From Candidatus Omnitrophota bacterium (GTDB taxonomy: Bacteria; Omnitrophota; Gorgyraeia; JACOVV01): a stretch of 5,507 bases of DNA. Below are positions 4,260 to 5,507 of this stretch, in pieces; positions within the stretch are counted from its first letter, which is position 1; every line of letters starts with the position of its first letter. The notes beneath the pieces were generated by a model. The model did no database searches, had not been told where the DNA came from, and saw only the letters and a program-made list of their open reading frames with translations. Made by a program: the position numbers and the translations under genes. The DNA lies in the NCBI GenBank assembly GCA_016177145.1, contig JACOVV010000095.1, forward strand, positions 1 through 5,507, given 5' to 3'.

Positions 4260-5507
4260 TTACAGACGGACTGAGGATGAAGCCAGCCCAAGATTTTTCT
4301 TGAGTTGATTGAATTGCTGCTGGAGCCCTTCGGGAAGGTGAGCGCCGAATCTCTGGAAGAATTCCTCGGTTTGCGTGAGTTCTTCTTCCCATTTCTTGCT
4401 GTCATCTATTGAAAAAAGTTTTTCTAGGTTAGCCGGCGGCAGATGGAGCCCTGAAAGATTCAGATCTTTGATCTCCGGGATCAAACCAATAGGAGTTTCT
4501 TTGGCGGATGCTTTGCCTTCACTTCGGTCAATGATCCATTTTAAGACACGGATATTCTCGCCAAAGCCGGGCCACAGGAATTTGCCGTTTTCATCTTTTC
4601 TAAACCAATTGACGAAGAAGATTTTTGGAGGATGAGTTAATTTTTTGCCGATCCCAAGCCAATGAGCAAAATAGTCTCCCATGTTGTAGCCGCAGAACGG
4701 AAGCATCGCCATGGGATCCCTTCGTAAAACGCCGACGGCGTGCATTGCCGCCGCGGTTGTCTCTGAGCCAAGACTGGCTCCCACATAAACACCATGCTGC
4801 CAGTTGAAACTTTCATAAACCAGCGGCATTAAATTTGTTCTTCTTCCGCCCAAAATGATTCCTGAGATGGGAACTCCTTCGGGATTATCAAATTCCTTGG
4901 ATAAGGTTGGACATTGTCGAAGGGAAACAGTAAATCTGGAATTAGGGTGGGCGGCTGTTTTTCCCTGCGCAGGGACGAATGAATCTCCCCGCCAATCCAG
5001 CAGGTTTCCGGGAGCTTCTTGAGTTAATCCCTCCCACCACGGTTCGTTGGTATCCTGATCCAACGCGGTATTAGTGAATATGACGGGAGATTCTCCTCCT
5101 CTTTTCAACGCCTGCATCATGACCGGGTTGGTCTTATCAGACGTCCCAGGAGCGACACCAAAGAACCCCATCTCGGCGTTCATCGCCCAGAGCCGGCCGT
5201 CTTTGCCGACACGAAGCCACGCGATATCATCACCCAGAGTCCACACCTTGTAGCCGGGCAGTGTGGAGCGCAACATCGCCAGATTGGTTTTACCGCAGGC
5301 GCTGGGGAACGCGGCCACCAAATAACTGATTTTCCCTTGCGGGTCTTCCACGCCGATCACGATCATGTGTTCCGCCAGCCATCCTTCTTTATATCCTATA
5401 TAGGAAGCAAGCCGCAGAGAAATACATTTCTTTCCCAGTAACGCATTTCCGCCATAACCGGAGCCGATACTCCAGATGAGGCTTTCCTCCGGGAAATGCA
5501 TGATAAA
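4260..5507 (-). CDS. pckG: Phosphoenolpyruvate carboxykinase (GTP), N-terminus outside window
   Basis: This enzyme interconverts oxaloacetate + GTP with phosphoenolpyruvate + GDP + CO2 in the cytoplasm, the entry step of gluconeogenesis or an anaplerotic route. The frame continues unbroken through 5507 (Phe-Ile precede Met), so the Met at 5501 is internal. Counting from that Met: the P-loop AAFPSACGKTN is at 64-74, with active-site Cys69 and nucleotide-binding Lys71/Thr72; kinase-2 motif GDDIAW at 90-95; GFFGVAPGTS at 112-121; AHPNSRF at 184-190; IILGGRR at 215-221; and the guanine pocket NWFRKDENGKFLWPGFGEN at 298-316, with Phe300, Phe308, Phe313 and Asn316 matching Phe517, Phe525, Phe530 and Asn533 of the rat enzyme. 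The GTP-type motifs exclude the ATP-dependent family. About 217 N-terminal residues, carrying most of the substrate-binding lobe, lie beyond the window. The C-terminal end is normal, and nothing suggests a broken gene. Confidence 0.97.
   Translation of the reverse strand, partial: FIMHFPEESLIWSIGSGYGGNALLGKKCISLRLASYIGYKEGWLAEHMIVIGVEDPQGKISYLVAAFPSACGKTNLAMLRSTLPGYKVWTLGDDIAWLRVGKDGRLWAMNAEMGFFGVAPGTSDKTNPVMMQALKRGGESPVIFTNTALDQDTNEPWWEGLTQEAPGNLLDWRGDSFVPAQGKTAAHPNSRFTVSLRQCPTLSKEFDNPEGVPISGIILGGRRTNLMPLVYESFNWQHGVYVGASLGSETTAAAMHAVGVLRRDPMAMLPFCGYNMGDYFAHWLGIGKKLTHPPKIFFVNWFRKDENGKFLWPGFGENIRVLKWIIDRSEGKASAKETPIGLIPEIKDLNLSGLHLPPANLEKLFSIDDSKKWEEELTQTEEFFQRFGAHLPEGLQQQFNQLKKNLGLASSSVRL

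Noticed and set aside
4375..4807. Forward-strand ORFs opposite pckG
   Set aside because: Antisense to strongly conserved PEPCK motifs, with no domain of their own.

Overview
The window is a compact block with every supported gene on the minus strand, so transcription runs from high to low coordinates. In transcription order it holds the 3' two thirds of a GTP-dependent phosphoenolpyruvate carboxykinase gene (cut by the window edge), a leader-like gap of about 430 bases with one or two tiny ORFs, then ruvC, ruvA, ruvB, a DUF2905 two-span membrane protein gene and a spoIID-family gene. The forward-strand ORFs are antisense shadows.

RuvA, RuvB and RuvC together make the Holliday-junction branch-migration and resolution machine. 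The four downstream genes are packed tightly: ruvA/ruvB, ruvB/DUF2905 and DUF2905/spoIID all overlap by a few bases (TTGA, GTGATG and ATGA), which points to one coupled transcription unit. The last two products are envelope proteins, a small membrane protein and a secreted peptidoglycan-cleaving enzyme. pckG ends about 430 bases before ruvC and is probably a separate unit; a TTGACA-N17-TAGACT promoter candidate lies just after its stop codon.

The gene content (GTP-type PEPCK, the ruvC-ruvA-ruvB-DUF2905-spoIID order, a SpoIID with extra Cys/His residues) together with scattered GTAGGGGC...GCCCCTAC and GTCATTCC...GGAATGAC palindromes suggests an uncultured Gram-negative-type bacterium, perhaps Omnitrophota or a neighbouring lineage. 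This is a family-level impression and cannot be proved from the window.

The most interesting feature is that two unrelated palindromic repeats, each 81 bp (27 codons), lie inside coding sequence in an open frame. One sits in the signal-peptide region of the SpoIID protein, and removing it leaves a textbook signal peptide. The other extends RuvC by 26 residues, and removing it leaves a normal 168-residue RuvC ending at once in TAA. A third, shorter palindrome with the same ends as the SpoIID one lies just beyond the spoIID stop codon. Apart from these repeats and the tiny ORFs upstream of ruvC, this is an ordinary housekeeping region; I see no CRISPR array, transposase, rRNA, tRNA or defence system.
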